Below are positions 22,436-30,733 of a stretch of DNA of 64,000 nt, one piece after another (the stretch's first letter is position 1; every line of letters starts with the position of its first letter). The notes below the pieces were generated by a model. The model saw only the letters and a list, made by a program, of their open reading frames with translations, was not told the DNA's origin and made no database searches. The position numbers were made by a program, and so were the translations under genes. The DNA comes from Streptomyces sp. Act143 (GTDB lineage: Bacteria > Actinomycetota > Actinomycetes > Streptomycetales > Streptomycetaceae): assembly GCF_003143935.1 (NCBI RefSeq), contig NZ_QFRX01000001.1:692071-756070 (forward strand), given 5' to 3'.

Positions 22436-22954
22436 ATGGACGTCCTGGTGGGGTACGCGACCGCGCACGGCTCCACCCGTGGGGTCGCCGAACGGATCGC
22501 CGCCACGATCGGTCGGGCGGGTCTCAAGGCGGAGGCACGGGCCCTGGAGACGGTGGACGACGCCGACGCCTACCCGGCGTTCGTCCTCGGCAGCGCCGTG
22601 CACGACCAGACGTGGCTGGAGCCGGCGAAGACCTTCGTGCGGGACAACCTCGACATACTGGGTTCCCGGCCCGTGTGGCTGTTCAGCGTCGGCATGCCGG
22701 GCGCGCTGCGCGGACCGTGGAAGCGGCTGGCGCCGAAGGAGATCCCGGTGATTCTCCGCGCGCTGCCCGCGGAACTGCGCTACCGGAGCCACGAGTTGTT
22801 CTCCGGTGTGATCTCGTCCGCCCAGCTGTCCCGCTCCGGTCGGGTGCTCTTCCACCTGTTGGGCGGCCGCTTCGGCGACTACCGCGACTGGGGCGCGATC
22901 GACGCGTGGACGTCGGGCATCGTCGAGGAGCTGACGCGCGACAGCCGTGCGTGA
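22436..22954 (+). CDS. Flavodoxin-domain protein
   Basis: A 172-residue flavodoxin-fold protein of the protoporphyrinogen-oxidase-like (HemG/flavodoxin_5) kind. The FMN phosphate loop is YATAHGSTRGVAERIA at residues 7-22, with LGSAVHDQTW and LFSVGMPGALRGPW supplying the isoalloxazine loops. A second flavodoxin of the same type is at 29434-29943. Electron partner unknown. The ATG at 22436 follows GAGGTGAGG. It converges on hsp20 at 23056, with a strong hairpin at 22998-23032 between them. Confidence 0.82.
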   Translation: MDVLVGYATAHGSTRGVAERIAATIGRAGLKAEARALETVDDADAYPAFVLGSAVHDQTWLEPAKTFVRDNLDILGSRPVWLFSVGMPGALRGPWKRLAPKEIPVILRALPAELRYRSHELFSGVISSAQLSRSGRVLFHLLGGRFGDYRDWGAIDAWTSGIVEELTRDSRA

Positions 22955-22997
22955 GGTGTCGCGCCGCGGGTCCGTCATGGGCCCGGCCCGGCAGCAC

Positions 22998-23032
22998 CGT
23001 GCGCAGCCGGGTGACCGCGCCGGCTGCGCACG
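22998..23032. terminator. Bidirectional stem-loop between flavodoxin and hsp20
   Basis: Perfect 13-bp arms (CGTGCGCAGCCGG at 22998-23010, complement at 23020-23032) with a 9-base loop, between two convergent genes (stops at 22954 and 23056). Confidence 0.75.
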
Positions 23033-23055
23033 TGGTGCGACCCGGGGGGACGTGC

Positions 23056-23478
23056 TCAGCCGTGCCGCACCGGGATGGTCCGGGTGCCTGCCTTCGCCTC
23101 GGGCACCGGGACCGTGATGGTCAGGACGCCGTCCTTGTACTCCGCGGTCGCCTCGTCACCCTTGGCGCCGGCCGGGAGCCGGACGGAACGGGTGAAGGTC
23201 CCGTAGCGGAACTCCGTGCGGTGCTTCTCCTCGGTCTGCTCACCGCGCTCGGCCCGCAGGGTCAGGACGCCCTCTGTGACGGTGATCTCGACGTCCTTGG
23301 CGGGGTCGATCCCCGGCAGCTCCGCCTTCAGCACGTATGTCTCGTCCGCGAGGTGCTCCTCGATGCGGATGCCGTGCGTCCCGACGGCCATGTGCGCTCC
23401 GGGCAACCCGCCCTCGACCCAGCCGAACAGGTCGGGCAGCGTGGGCCAGAGGGGCAGCCGCTCGATCATGCCGCTCAT
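23056..23478 (-). CDS. Hsp20/alpha-crystallin small heat-shock protein
   Basis: A 140-residue small heat-shock protein. After a short N-terminal region (MSGMIERLPLWPTLPDLFGW) the alpha-crystallin domain runs from about 40 to 130 (RIEEHLADETYVLKAELPGI, then VTEGVLTLRAER and YKDGVLTITVPVPE), with a short C-terminal IPV-type tail (TIPVRHG) used in oligomer assembly. M. tuberculosis hspX (Acr) is the classic DosR target. A close paralogue is at 28975-29388. The ATG at 23478 follows AGGAGGGAG. Its leader carries 10-bp phased repeats. It lies 201 bp downstream of pntB, so it may be read from the pnt operon or its own promoter. Confidence 0.9.
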   Translation of the reverse strand: MSGMIERLPLWPTLPDLFGWVEGGLPGAHMAVGTHGIRIEEHLADETYVLKAELPGIDPAKDVEITVTEGVLTLRAERGEQTEEKHRTEFRYGTFTRSVRLPAGAKGDEATAEYKDGVLTITVPVPEAKAGTRTIPVRHG

Positions 23479-23494
23479 GTCTCCCTCCTCCTTG

Positions 23495-23570
23495 CCTGCT
23501 TCTTGCTGCTTCTTGCTGCTTCTTGTCTGCCGCGTTCTGCGTCTTTCTGCGTCTTTCAGCGTCTTTCTGC
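23495..23570 (-). repeat. 10-bp phased repeats in hsp20 leader
   Basis: The block TCTTGCTGCT occurs at 23501-23510 and 23511-23520, then a related block to 23530. GTCTTTCTGC-type blocks follow at 23541, 23551 (one base changed) and 23561. All are 10 bp and nearly in register with the helix. On the hsp20 sense strand the tract is purine-rich (GCAGAAAGAC). It lies 17-92 bp upstream of the hsp20 start. Confidence 0.7.
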
Positions 23571-23633
23571 TTCCTGCCTGATGCTTTCCTTTCCGTCACT
23601 TCCAGCGTCGCGCCGCCAGGCCGCGCCGCGCGT

Positions 23634-23648
23634 GGGCCGAGCGGTCCC
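23634..23648. promoter_or_regulatory. Imperfect DosR/OsdR-like box upstream of hsp20
   Basis: GGGCCGAGCGGTCCC has both half-sites but one extra base compared with the 14-bp dyad. It lies about 155 bp upstream of hsp20, just after the pntB stop. Weak evidence. Confidence 0.3.
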
Positions 23649-23679
23649 GGCGGGGAGCCACTCGGCCCTGGCGCCCCGC

Positions 23680-25095
<1,416 letters not shown>

Positions 25096-25101
25096 GGCGG
25101 C

Positions 25102-25413
25102 TCACACCTCCGTCTTCTCGCGGGCCGGCGGCCTGGCCTTGAACATCCGCAGCATCCGGTCCGTGACGACGTACCCGCCGACCACGTTCATGGCGCCGAA
25201 CACCATCGCCACGAAGGCCAGTGTGTACCCGACCCAGGTGTGCGCCCCGGCCGCGATCAGCATGGCGCCGACGACGACGATGCCGTGCACGGCGTTGGAG
25301 CCGGACATCAGCGGGGTGTGCAGGGTAGCGGGGACCTTGCTGATGACTTCGATGCCGACCAGCACGCTCAGCACGAACACGGTGACCGCGGTGAGCAGGT
25401 CGAGGTCGTTCAT
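25102..25413 (-). CDS. pntAB: NAD(P) transhydrogenase, alpha-2 membrane subunit
   Basis: A 103-residue membrane subunit with three predicted helices, matching the C-terminal part of E. coli PntA as a separate polypeptide (LTVF..VLSVLVGIEVISKVPATLHTPLMSGSNAVHGIV is the family core). The transhydrogenase is thus of the three-subunit type. The ATG at 25413 overlaps the stop of the alpha-1 gene by four bases (ATGA), and pntB starts 6 bp after its stop; the three genes are translationally linked. Confidence 0.92.
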   Translation of the reverse strand: MNDLDLLTAVTVFVLSVLVGIEVISKVPATLHTPLMSGSNAVHGIVVVGAMLIAAGAHTWVGYTLAFVAMVFGAMNVVGGYVVTDRMLRMFKARPPAREKTEV

Positions 25414-26525
25414 GACGGTCCGCCTCCCAGCAGGGCTCCCGTGATCTCGTCGGCCGGGTCGAGGACGAGTTCGCCGTCGCGTACCAGGTGGCGCAGGAGC
25501 GCGACGAGGTTGCGGGCGTACGCCGTGGACGCGGCGGTGGCCATCGCGGACGGCAGCCGGCCGGCGCCGATCACGGTGACCCCGTTGTCGAGGACGTCGG
25601 TCTTGTCGGGCTCGGAGCCCTCGACGTTCCCGCCGAGTTCGCCCGCCGCCAGGTCGACGACGACCGAGCCCGGCGTCATCCGCTCCAGGGCCGCGGTGCT
25701 GACCAGGAGCGGGGGCCGGCGGCCGGGGACCTGGGCGGTGGTGATCACGACGTCGGAACGCGCGATGTGCGCCTCCGTCGCCTCGCGCTGGTCGCGCTGT
25801 TCCCGGGCGGTCAACTCCCTTGCATAACCGCCCTGTCCGGCGCCCGGTCCCGGCTGCGGAGGGCTCTGGACATCGAGGAACCGGGCGCCCAGCGATTCCA
25901 CCTCCCCTCGTGACTCGGGGCGTACGTCGTACGCCGTGACGACGGCGCCGAGGCGGCGGGCGGTGGCGATCGCCTGGAGTCCGGCCACGCCGGCGCCGAG
26001 GACCAGCACCTGGGCGGGGCGCATGGTGCCCGCCGCGGTGGTCAGCATCGGGAAGAAGCGGTCGTAGGACTCGGCGGCCAGCAGCGCCGCCTTGTACCCG
26101 GCGACACTGGCCTGCGAGGTCAGCGCGTCCATGGACTGGGCGCGGCTGAGGGTGCGGGGCAGCAGGTCCAGGCTCACCGTGCGTACGCCGCGGCGGTGCA
26201 GGTCCGCCACCAGGTCGGGGTGGCGCAGCGGCTCCAGCAGCCCGGCCAGGGTCTGCCCGGAGCGCAGGGCCCCGGCGGTCGCCGGGTCCGGCGGCCCCAC
26301 GCACAGGACGACGTCGGCCCGTGCGTACAGGTCGTCGGCCGCCACGGCCTCGGCGCCGGTGGCGGTGTAGTCGGCGTCGGTGAACCAGGCGCCGGCCCCC
26401 GCTCCGGTCTCGACGAGGACGTCGAGACCGGCCCGGCGCAACAGGGTGACGGTCTCGGGGACGAGGGCGACGCGGCGTTCGCCGGGTGCCCTCTCCCGTA
26501 CGGCTCCCACGGTGACGGTGGCCAT
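25410..26525 (-). CDS. pntAA: NAD(P) transhydrogenase, alpha-1 NAD-binding subunit
   Basis: A 371-residue soluble dI subunit related to alanine dehydrogenase. Features are GAVRERAPGERRVALVPETV at the N-terminus, SQASVAGYKAALLAA, the NAD Rossmann motif VLVLGAGVAGLQAIATARRLGA near 175-195, AYDVRPE, and the mobile-loop region around TTAQVPGRRPPLLVS. It binds NAD(H) and passes hydride to the PntB dIII domain. ATG at 26525. The alcohol dehydrogenase gene ends 51 bp upstream on the same strand, so NADH producer and transhydrogenase are probably co-expressed. Confidence 0.92.
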   Translation of the reverse strand: MATVTVGAVRERAPGERRVALVPETVTLLRRAGLDVLVETGAGAGAWFTDADYTATGAEAVAADDLYARADVVLCVGPPDPATAGALRSGQTLAGLLEPLRHPDLVADLHRRGVRTVSLDLLPRTLSRAQSMDALTSQASVAGYKAALLAAESYDRFFPMLTTAAGTMRPAQVLVLGAGVAGLQAIATARRLGAVVTAYDVRPESRGEVESLGARFLDVQSPPQPGPGAGQGGYARELTAREQRDQREATEAHIARSDVVITTAQVPGRRPPLLVSTAALERMTPGSVVVDLAAGELGGNVEGSEPDKTDVLDNGVTVIGAGRLPSAMATAASTAYARNLVALLRHLVRDGELVLDPADEITGALLGGGPS

Positions 26526-26576
26526 GATCTGCTGCCTCTCCCCCTGGGCCCGGTGTCGCCGGGCACACGGAACTGG

Positions 26577-27590
26577 TCAGAACTGGAAGACGAGCCGTGC
26601 CTCGGCCCGGCCGCCGAGCACCTCGCCGAAGGAGTCGTTGACCTCGTCCAGGCGCCGTGGTTCGGCGATGACCTGGGTGCGTCCGGCGGCGTGCAGGGCG
26701 AAGACCTCGGCGAGGTCCTGGCGGGTGCCGACGATGGAGCCGAGCACGGAGATCCCGCCGAGCACGGTCTCGAAGATCGGTACGTGGACGGCGGCGTCGT
26801 CGGCGGGCAGGGCGACCATGACGAGGCGTCCGCCGCGGTTGAGGGACCGGTAGGCCTGCTCGAACGCCTTGGGCGCGGCGGCGAGCACGACGGCGACATC
26901 GGCGCCGCCCGCCTTCCTGATCTCCTCGACCGGGTCGTGGCTGCGCGCGTTGACGATCTGGTCGGCGCCGAGCCGGTGGGCGAGGCCGAGCTTGTCGGGT
27001 TCGAGGTCGACGGCGGTGACGAGGCCGCCGACGAGCCGCGCGTACTGAAGGGCGAGGTGGCCGAGTCCGCCGACGCCGAAGACGGCGACGCGTTCGGCCG
27101 GGACCACGCGGGCGACCTTGACCGCCTTGTACGTGGTGACGCCCGCGCAGGTCAGCGGTGCCGCGTCGATGGAGCTCACCCCGTCGGGGACGGCCACGAC
27201 CGCGCCCGCGTTCGCGACGGCGTACTCGGCGTAGCAACCGTCCACGGAGTAGCCGGAGTTGACCTGGGACTCGCACAGGGTCTCCCAGCCGGAGACGCAG
27301 TGGCGGCAGGTGCCGCAGGAGGAGCCGAGCCACGGGACGGCGACCCGCTTGCCGACGAGCGACTCCGGCACGCCGGTGCCCACGGCCTCGACCGGGCCGA
27401 CGCCCTCGTGGCCGGGGACGAAGGGCGGTTGCGGCTTGACCGGCCAGTCGCCGTGCGCGGCGTGGATGTCGGTGTGGCAGATCCCGGAGGCCTCCATGCG
27501 GACGAGCACCTGGCCGGGGCCCGGCTCGGGCACGGGCCGGTCCTGGATCTCCAGCGGCTTGCCGAAGCCGGTGACGACAGCTGCCTTCAT
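26577..27590 (-). CDS. Zinc-dependent alcohol dehydrogenase, AdhP type
   Basis: A 337-residue medium-chain dehydrogenase. Catalytic zinc ligands are in GICHTDIHAAHGDWP (Cys) and GHEGVG (His). Structural zinc Cys are in CGTCRHCVSGWETLC. NAD motif GVGGLGHLALQYA near residue 170. This is the ethanol/propanol-preferring AdhP group, able to regenerate NAD+ by reducing acetaldehyde or run in reverse. The ATG at 27590 follows TGGAGGAGCGG; five residues of in-frame upstream sequence would overlap that site. A close paralogue is at 34481-35503. It lies between another dehydrogenase gene (123 bp upstream) and the pnt genes. Confidence 0.9.
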   Translation of the reverse strand: MKAAVVTGFGKPLEIQDRPVPEPGPGQVLVRMEASGICHTDIHAAHGDWPVKPQPPFVPGHEGVGPVEAVGTGVPESLVGKRVAVPWLGSSCGTCRHCVSGWETLCESQVNSGYSVDGCYAEYAVANAGAVVAVPDGVSSIDAAPLTCAGVTTYKAVKVARVVPAERVAVFGVGGLGHLALQYARLVGGLVTAVDLEPDKLGLAHRLGADQIVNARSHDPVEEIRKAGGADVAVVLAAAPKAFEQAYRSLNRGGRLVMVALPADDAAVHVPIFETVLGGISVLGSIVGTRQDLAEVFALHAAGRTQVIAEPRRLDEVNDSFGEVLGGRAEARLVFQF

Positions 27591-27713
27591 GTTCCGCTCC
27601 TCCATTGGTGCGGCACCGTGGTGCCTTGATGCGCGTGACCGAACGCAGCCCGGCCCCGGCCGCGAGGGAGAAGCCGCCCGGCAGCGCGGCCCCCGCGGCA
27701 GGGACCCTGGCCG

Positions 27714-28784
27714 TCAGACGGCCGGCACGGCGACGACGTCGTGCCGCGGTCCGCCGAGCACCACCTTGAGCGCGCCGGTGTCGGCGGCGCGGGCGAAGAC
27801 GTCGTACGCCTCCTCCATGGCGTCCAGCGGGAACGTGTGGGTGACCAGGGACGAGGTGGGCAGCCTTCCGGCGGCCGCCATCCGCAGCAGGGTGGGCGTG
27901 GAGTGGGTGTCGACGAGACCGGTGGTGATGGTCAGGTTCTTGATCCACAGTTCTTCGAGGTGCAGGGTGGCCGGCCTGCCGTGCACACCGACATTGGCCA
28001 CGTGCCCGCCGGGCCGCACCACGCGGGTGCACAGCTCGAAGGTCTCCGGCACGCCGACGGCCTCGATCGCCACGTCCGCGCCGAGTCCGTCGGTGAGGTC
28101 GGCGATCAGCTGCTCGGGGGACTCGCCGGCGAGGGCGACCGCGTCGGCGCCGAACGACCGGGCGGCGTCCAGCCGGGACGGGGCGAGGTCCACGACGACG
28201 ATCCGCTCGGGCGCGAACAGCCGTGCGGTGGCGACGGCCGCCAGTCCGATGGGGCCGGCGCCGACGACGGCGACGGTGTCCCCGGGCCGTACCCGCCCGT
28301 TGAGCACGCCCACCTCGTAGGCCGTCGGGAAGATGTCGGCCAGCAGCACGGCGTCCGGGCCGTCCAGGGTGCTGGGCAGCGGGTGGACGGACAGGTCGGC
28401 GTACGGGACCCGGACGTACTCGGCCTGGGTGCCGTCGATCAGGTGGCCGAGAATCCAGCCCCCGCCGCCCCGGCACTGACCGTGGACGCCTTCGCGGCAG
28501 TAACGGCAGCGTCCGCAAGCGGTGATGCACGAGACGAGCACCCGGTCTCCCGGGCGGACCGTGCGGACGTCGCCGCCGACCTCGACGATCTCGCCGACCG
28601 CCTCATGGCCGAGGACGGTGCCGGGGCGGACCTCGGACACGTCGCCCTTGAGGATGTGCAGGTCCGTTCCGCAGATGGTGACGGTGTCGACCCGGACGAT
28701 GGCGTCGGTGGGTTCCTTGACACCGGGATCCGGGACGTCCTGCCAGGAGGACTGTCCCGGGCCGTGGAAGACGAAGCCCTTCAT
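27714..28784 (-). CDS. Zinc-dependent medium-chain alcohol dehydrogenase
   Basis: A 356-residue medium-chain dehydrogenase of the formaldehyde/isopropanol-dehydrogenase-like branch, different from the AdhP pair. Zinc ligands are in TICGTDLHILKGD and LGHEAVGEI, structural Cys in CGRCRYCREGVHGQC, NAD motif GAGPIGLAAVATARLF, followed by IVVVDLAPSRL whose Asp favours NAD over NADP. A Gly-rich insert (CRGGGGWILG) resembles isopropanol dehydrogenases. Substrate unknown. ATG at 28784. A strict DosR-like box lies 63 bp upstream. It is probably the first gene of a leftward operon continuing through adh, pntAA, pntAB and pntB. Confidence 0.88.
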   Translation of the reverse strand: MKGFVFHGPGQSSWQDVPDPGVKEPTDAIVRVDTVTICGTDLHILKGDVSEVRPGTVLGHEAVGEIVEVGGDVRTVRPGDRVLVSCITACGRCRYCREGVHGQCRGGGGWILGHLIDGTQAEYVRVPYADLSVHPLPSTLDGPDAVLLADIFPTAYEVGVLNGRVRPGDTVAVVGAGPIGLAAVATARLFAPERIVVVDLAPSRLDAARSFGADAVALAGESPEQLIADLTDGLGADVAIEAVGVPETFELCTRVVRPGGHVANVGVHGRPATLHLEELWIKNLTITTGLVDTHSTPTLLRMAAAGRLPTSSLVTHTFPLDAMEEAYDVFARAADTGALKVVLGGPRHDVVAVPAV

Positions 28785-28846
28785 GACGATGCCTGCCTTT
28801 CTCCCCCCGCAGTTCCAGCCTGTCCCGCCGGGACGGGCCTCCGCTT

Positions 28847-28860
28847 GGGCCGGTCGGCCC
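28847..28860. promoter_or_regulatory. Strict DosR/OsdR-like box upstream of adh-pnt operon
   Basis: GGGCCGGTCGGCCC, identical to the boxes at 33517, 40720 and 52038, is 63 bp upstream of the dehydrogenase at 28784. It would place fermentation and transhydrogenase genes under the dormancy regulator. Confidence 0.7.
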
Positions 28861-28916
28861 CGCAGGACCGCCGGAGGGTTCCTTCGGACCCCCGAGAAGT
28901 TCCTGCACGGCAGAAC

Positions 28917-28956
28917 CGTCCGCGCACCCGGTCTCCCCGGCCCGGGTGCGCGGACG
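28917..28956 (-). terminator. Terminator after second hsp20
   Basis: Perfect 15-bp arms (CGTCCGCGCACCCGG at 28917-28931 and complement at 28942-28956) with a 10-base loop, 19 bp past the stop of the leftward hsp20 at 28975. It separates that operon from the dehydrogenase promoter. Confidence 0.8.
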
Positions 28957-28974
28957 TGGCGGCACGGGCCCCGA

Positions 28975-29388
28975 TCAGCCGTGCCGCACCGGGATGGTCG
29001 TGGTGCCCGGCTTCGCCCTGGGCACCGGGACCGTGATGGTCAGCACGCCGTCCTTGTAGGCGGCGGTCGCCTTGTCGCCCTCCGCGCCGGCGGGCAGCCG
29101 GACGCAGCGGGCGAAGGTGCCGTACCGGAACTCGGTGCGGTGCTTCTCCGTGAGCTCCGCGCCGCGCTCGGCGGTCAGCGTCAGCAGCCCGTCCTCGACG
29201 GTGATCTCGACGTCCCGCGCAGGGTCGAGGCCGGGGAGCTCGGCCCGCAGCACGTACGCCTCGTCCGTCAGGTGCTCCTCGATACGGATCGGGTGCAGTC
29301 CGGGAACACCGTGCGTCCCGGCGTGACCGGCCTCGACCCATGCGAACAGGTCGGGCAGGGCCGGCCGGCCGTGCAGCCGCTCGATCAT
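28975..29388 (-). CDS. Hsp20/alpha-crystallin small heat-shock protein
   Basis: A 137-residue small heat-shock protein, paralogue of the one at 23056. N-terminus MIERLHGRPALPDLFAWVEAG, alpha-crystallin domain about 35-127 (RIEEHLTDEAYVLRAELPGL, VEDGLLTLTAER, YKDGVLTITVPVPR) and the same TIPVRHG tail. Long identical blocks show a recent duplication. It would bind unfolding proteins without ATP. The ATG at 29388 follows GAGGAGAG. It is the last gene of a leftward operon with a flavodoxin (45 bp upstream), a CBS-BON protein and the large acetyltransferase, and ends at a strong terminator. Confidence 0.9.
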   Translation of the reverse strand: MIERLHGRPALPDLFAWVEAGHAGTHGVPGLHPIRIEEHLTDEAYVLRAELPGLDPARDVEITVEDGLLTLTAERGAELTEKHRTEFRYGTFARCVRLPAGAEGDKATAAYKDGVLTITVPVPRAKPGTTTIPVRHG

Positions 29389-29433
29389 GTCTGTCTCTCC
29401 TCACTCCTCGACCGGATCGGCACCGCCACGCGT

Positions 29434-29943
29434 TCAGCTCGCCGTGGTGTCCTTCGTCAGCTCGTCGGCGATGCCCCGGGCCCATTCCTCGATCCGGGCG
29501 AAGTCCCGGAAGTCGCCGCCCTTGCCGTTGCGGACGATCATCTTGGCGATGCGTCCCTGAGCGCCCTCGACCAGGCAGCCGCCGAAGGTGACATGGCCGC
29601 GGGCGTCGAGCCGTTCCATGGCACGCCGGACACCGGCCACCGGCGGGATGTCCTTCTCCGACGCGGAGGCGTCCAGCGGTCCGCTGCTGAACAGCCACAG
29701 CGGCTTCTCGGCGAGTGCGCGGTGCTGGCGGCGGACGAAGCGACGCGCGTGCCGGTGCCAGCGCCCGCCGTACAGGCCTCCTCCCACCACCACGGCGTCG
29801 TAGCCGCTCACGCTGTCGACGGAGGCGGCGGGCCGGGCCCATGCCTGGAGGCCCGCCTTGTTGAGCACTTCGGCGACGGTCTGGGCGATCTGTGCGGTGG
29901 ATCCGTTCGTCGTCCCGTAGGCGACCAGCACGCCACCAGACAT
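29434..29943 (-). CDS. Flavodoxin-domain protein
   Basis: A 169-residue flavodoxin-fold protein related to that at 22436-22954. FMN phosphate loop VAYGTTNGSTAQIAQTVA at residues 7-24, GGGLYGGRWHRHARRFV in the first flavin loop and LFSSGPLDASASEKD in the second. The set resembles menaquinone-dependent protoporphyrinogen dehydrogenase-type flavodoxins, but the substrate is not known. The ATG at 29943 follows GAGAGGAGGTGG. It lies in an operon between CBS-BON (45 bp upstream) and hsp20. Confidence 0.82.
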   Translation of the reverse strand: MSGGVLVAYGTTNGSTAQIAQTVAEVLNKAGLQAWARPAASVDSVSGYDAVVVGGGLYGGRWHRHARRFVRRQHRALAEKPLWLFSSGPLDASASEKDIPPVAGVRRAMERLDARGHVTFGGCLVEGAQGRIAKMIVRNGKGGDFRDFARIEEWARGIADELTKDTTAS

Positions 29944-29988
29944 GACGGTCCACCTCCTCTCGGTACCTGGATTCCTGGGTTACTGGGC

Positions 29989-30720
29989 TCAGAGCTTGCG
30001 GAGCCAGTCGTCACCGATGCCGTGCAGCGCCTGTGCCGCGGGCTCCACGTGGGAGTCGTCCAGGCGGTAGGTGAGCTTGCTGACGACATCGACCACGCCG
30101 TCGATCTGACGGGTCATCGAGACGGCGATCTCCGTCTCGCTCTTGCGCTCCATGTGTCCGGAGAGCGTGACGACGCCCTGCACCACGGTCACCTCGACAC
30201 TGCGCGGCGGCAGCCACAGGGCGCGGACCAGTACCTCGTCGATGATTTCCGCGCGGATATCGGCGTCGGGCCGCAGGAAGACCTGGAGCAGGTCGCGGCG
30301 GGTGACGATGCCGACCAGGCGCTGCTCCTCGTCGAGGACGGGCAGCCGCTCTATGTGGTGCTCGGCCATGGTGCGGGCGGCCTCGACGATGGTGTCGTCG
30401 GCGAAGACCGTGACGGGCGGCGCGGTCATCAGCCGGCCTGCCGTCCGGGCCCGGGCCTTCACCGCCCGTGCGCGGCCCCGCCGTGTGAGCGCGGCGAACC
30501 GGAAGCGCTTCTTGGGTTCGTAGGGGTCCGGGGCGTCGGCCTGCCGGACCATGAGATCGGTCTCGGAGATGACACCGACGACCCTCTCGTCCTCGTCGAC
30601 CACCGGCAGTCCGCTGATGCGGTGCTCGCCCAGCAGCCGGGCCACTTCCTTGAAAGGCGTGCCGTACTGGGCGCGGACGACGTCCGTGGTCATGACGGAG
30701 CCGACCTTGTTGTGCTTCAT
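29989..30720 (-). CDS. CBS-pair protein with BON domain
   Basis: A 243-residue protein: CBS1 at about 5-60 (VGSVMTTDVVRAQYGTPFKEVARLL), a basic linker (KARARTAGR), CBS2 at about 95-150 (LMTAPPVTVFADDTIVEAARTM) and BON at about 150-225 (SVEVTVVQGVVTLSGHMERKSE). The C-terminal tail adds a short helix. CBS pairs typically bind AMP/ATP; the role of BON is unclear. Unlike the paralogue at 6502 it has no long N-terminal extension. The ATG at 30720 follows TGAGGAGGG and is 13 bp after the acetyltransferase stop, so the two are co-transcribed. Confidence 0.87.
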   Translation of the reverse strand: MKHNKVGSVMTTDVVRAQYGTPFKEVARLLGEHRISGLPVVDEDERVVGVISETDLMVRQADAPDPYEPKKRFRFAALTRRGRARAVKARARTAGRLMTAPPVTVFADDTIVEAARTMAEHHIERLPVLDEEQRLVGIVTRRDLLQVFLRPDADIRAEIIDEVLVRALWLPPRSVEVTVVQGVVTLSGHMERKSETEIAVSMTRQIDGVVDVVSKLTYRLDDSHVEPAAQALHGIGDDWLRKL

Positions 30721-30733
30721 GGTTGTTCCCTCC

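Noticed and set aside
23495..23570. Possible CRISPR-like array
   Set aside because: The repeats are 10 bp and contiguous, with no spacers, and no cas gene is present.
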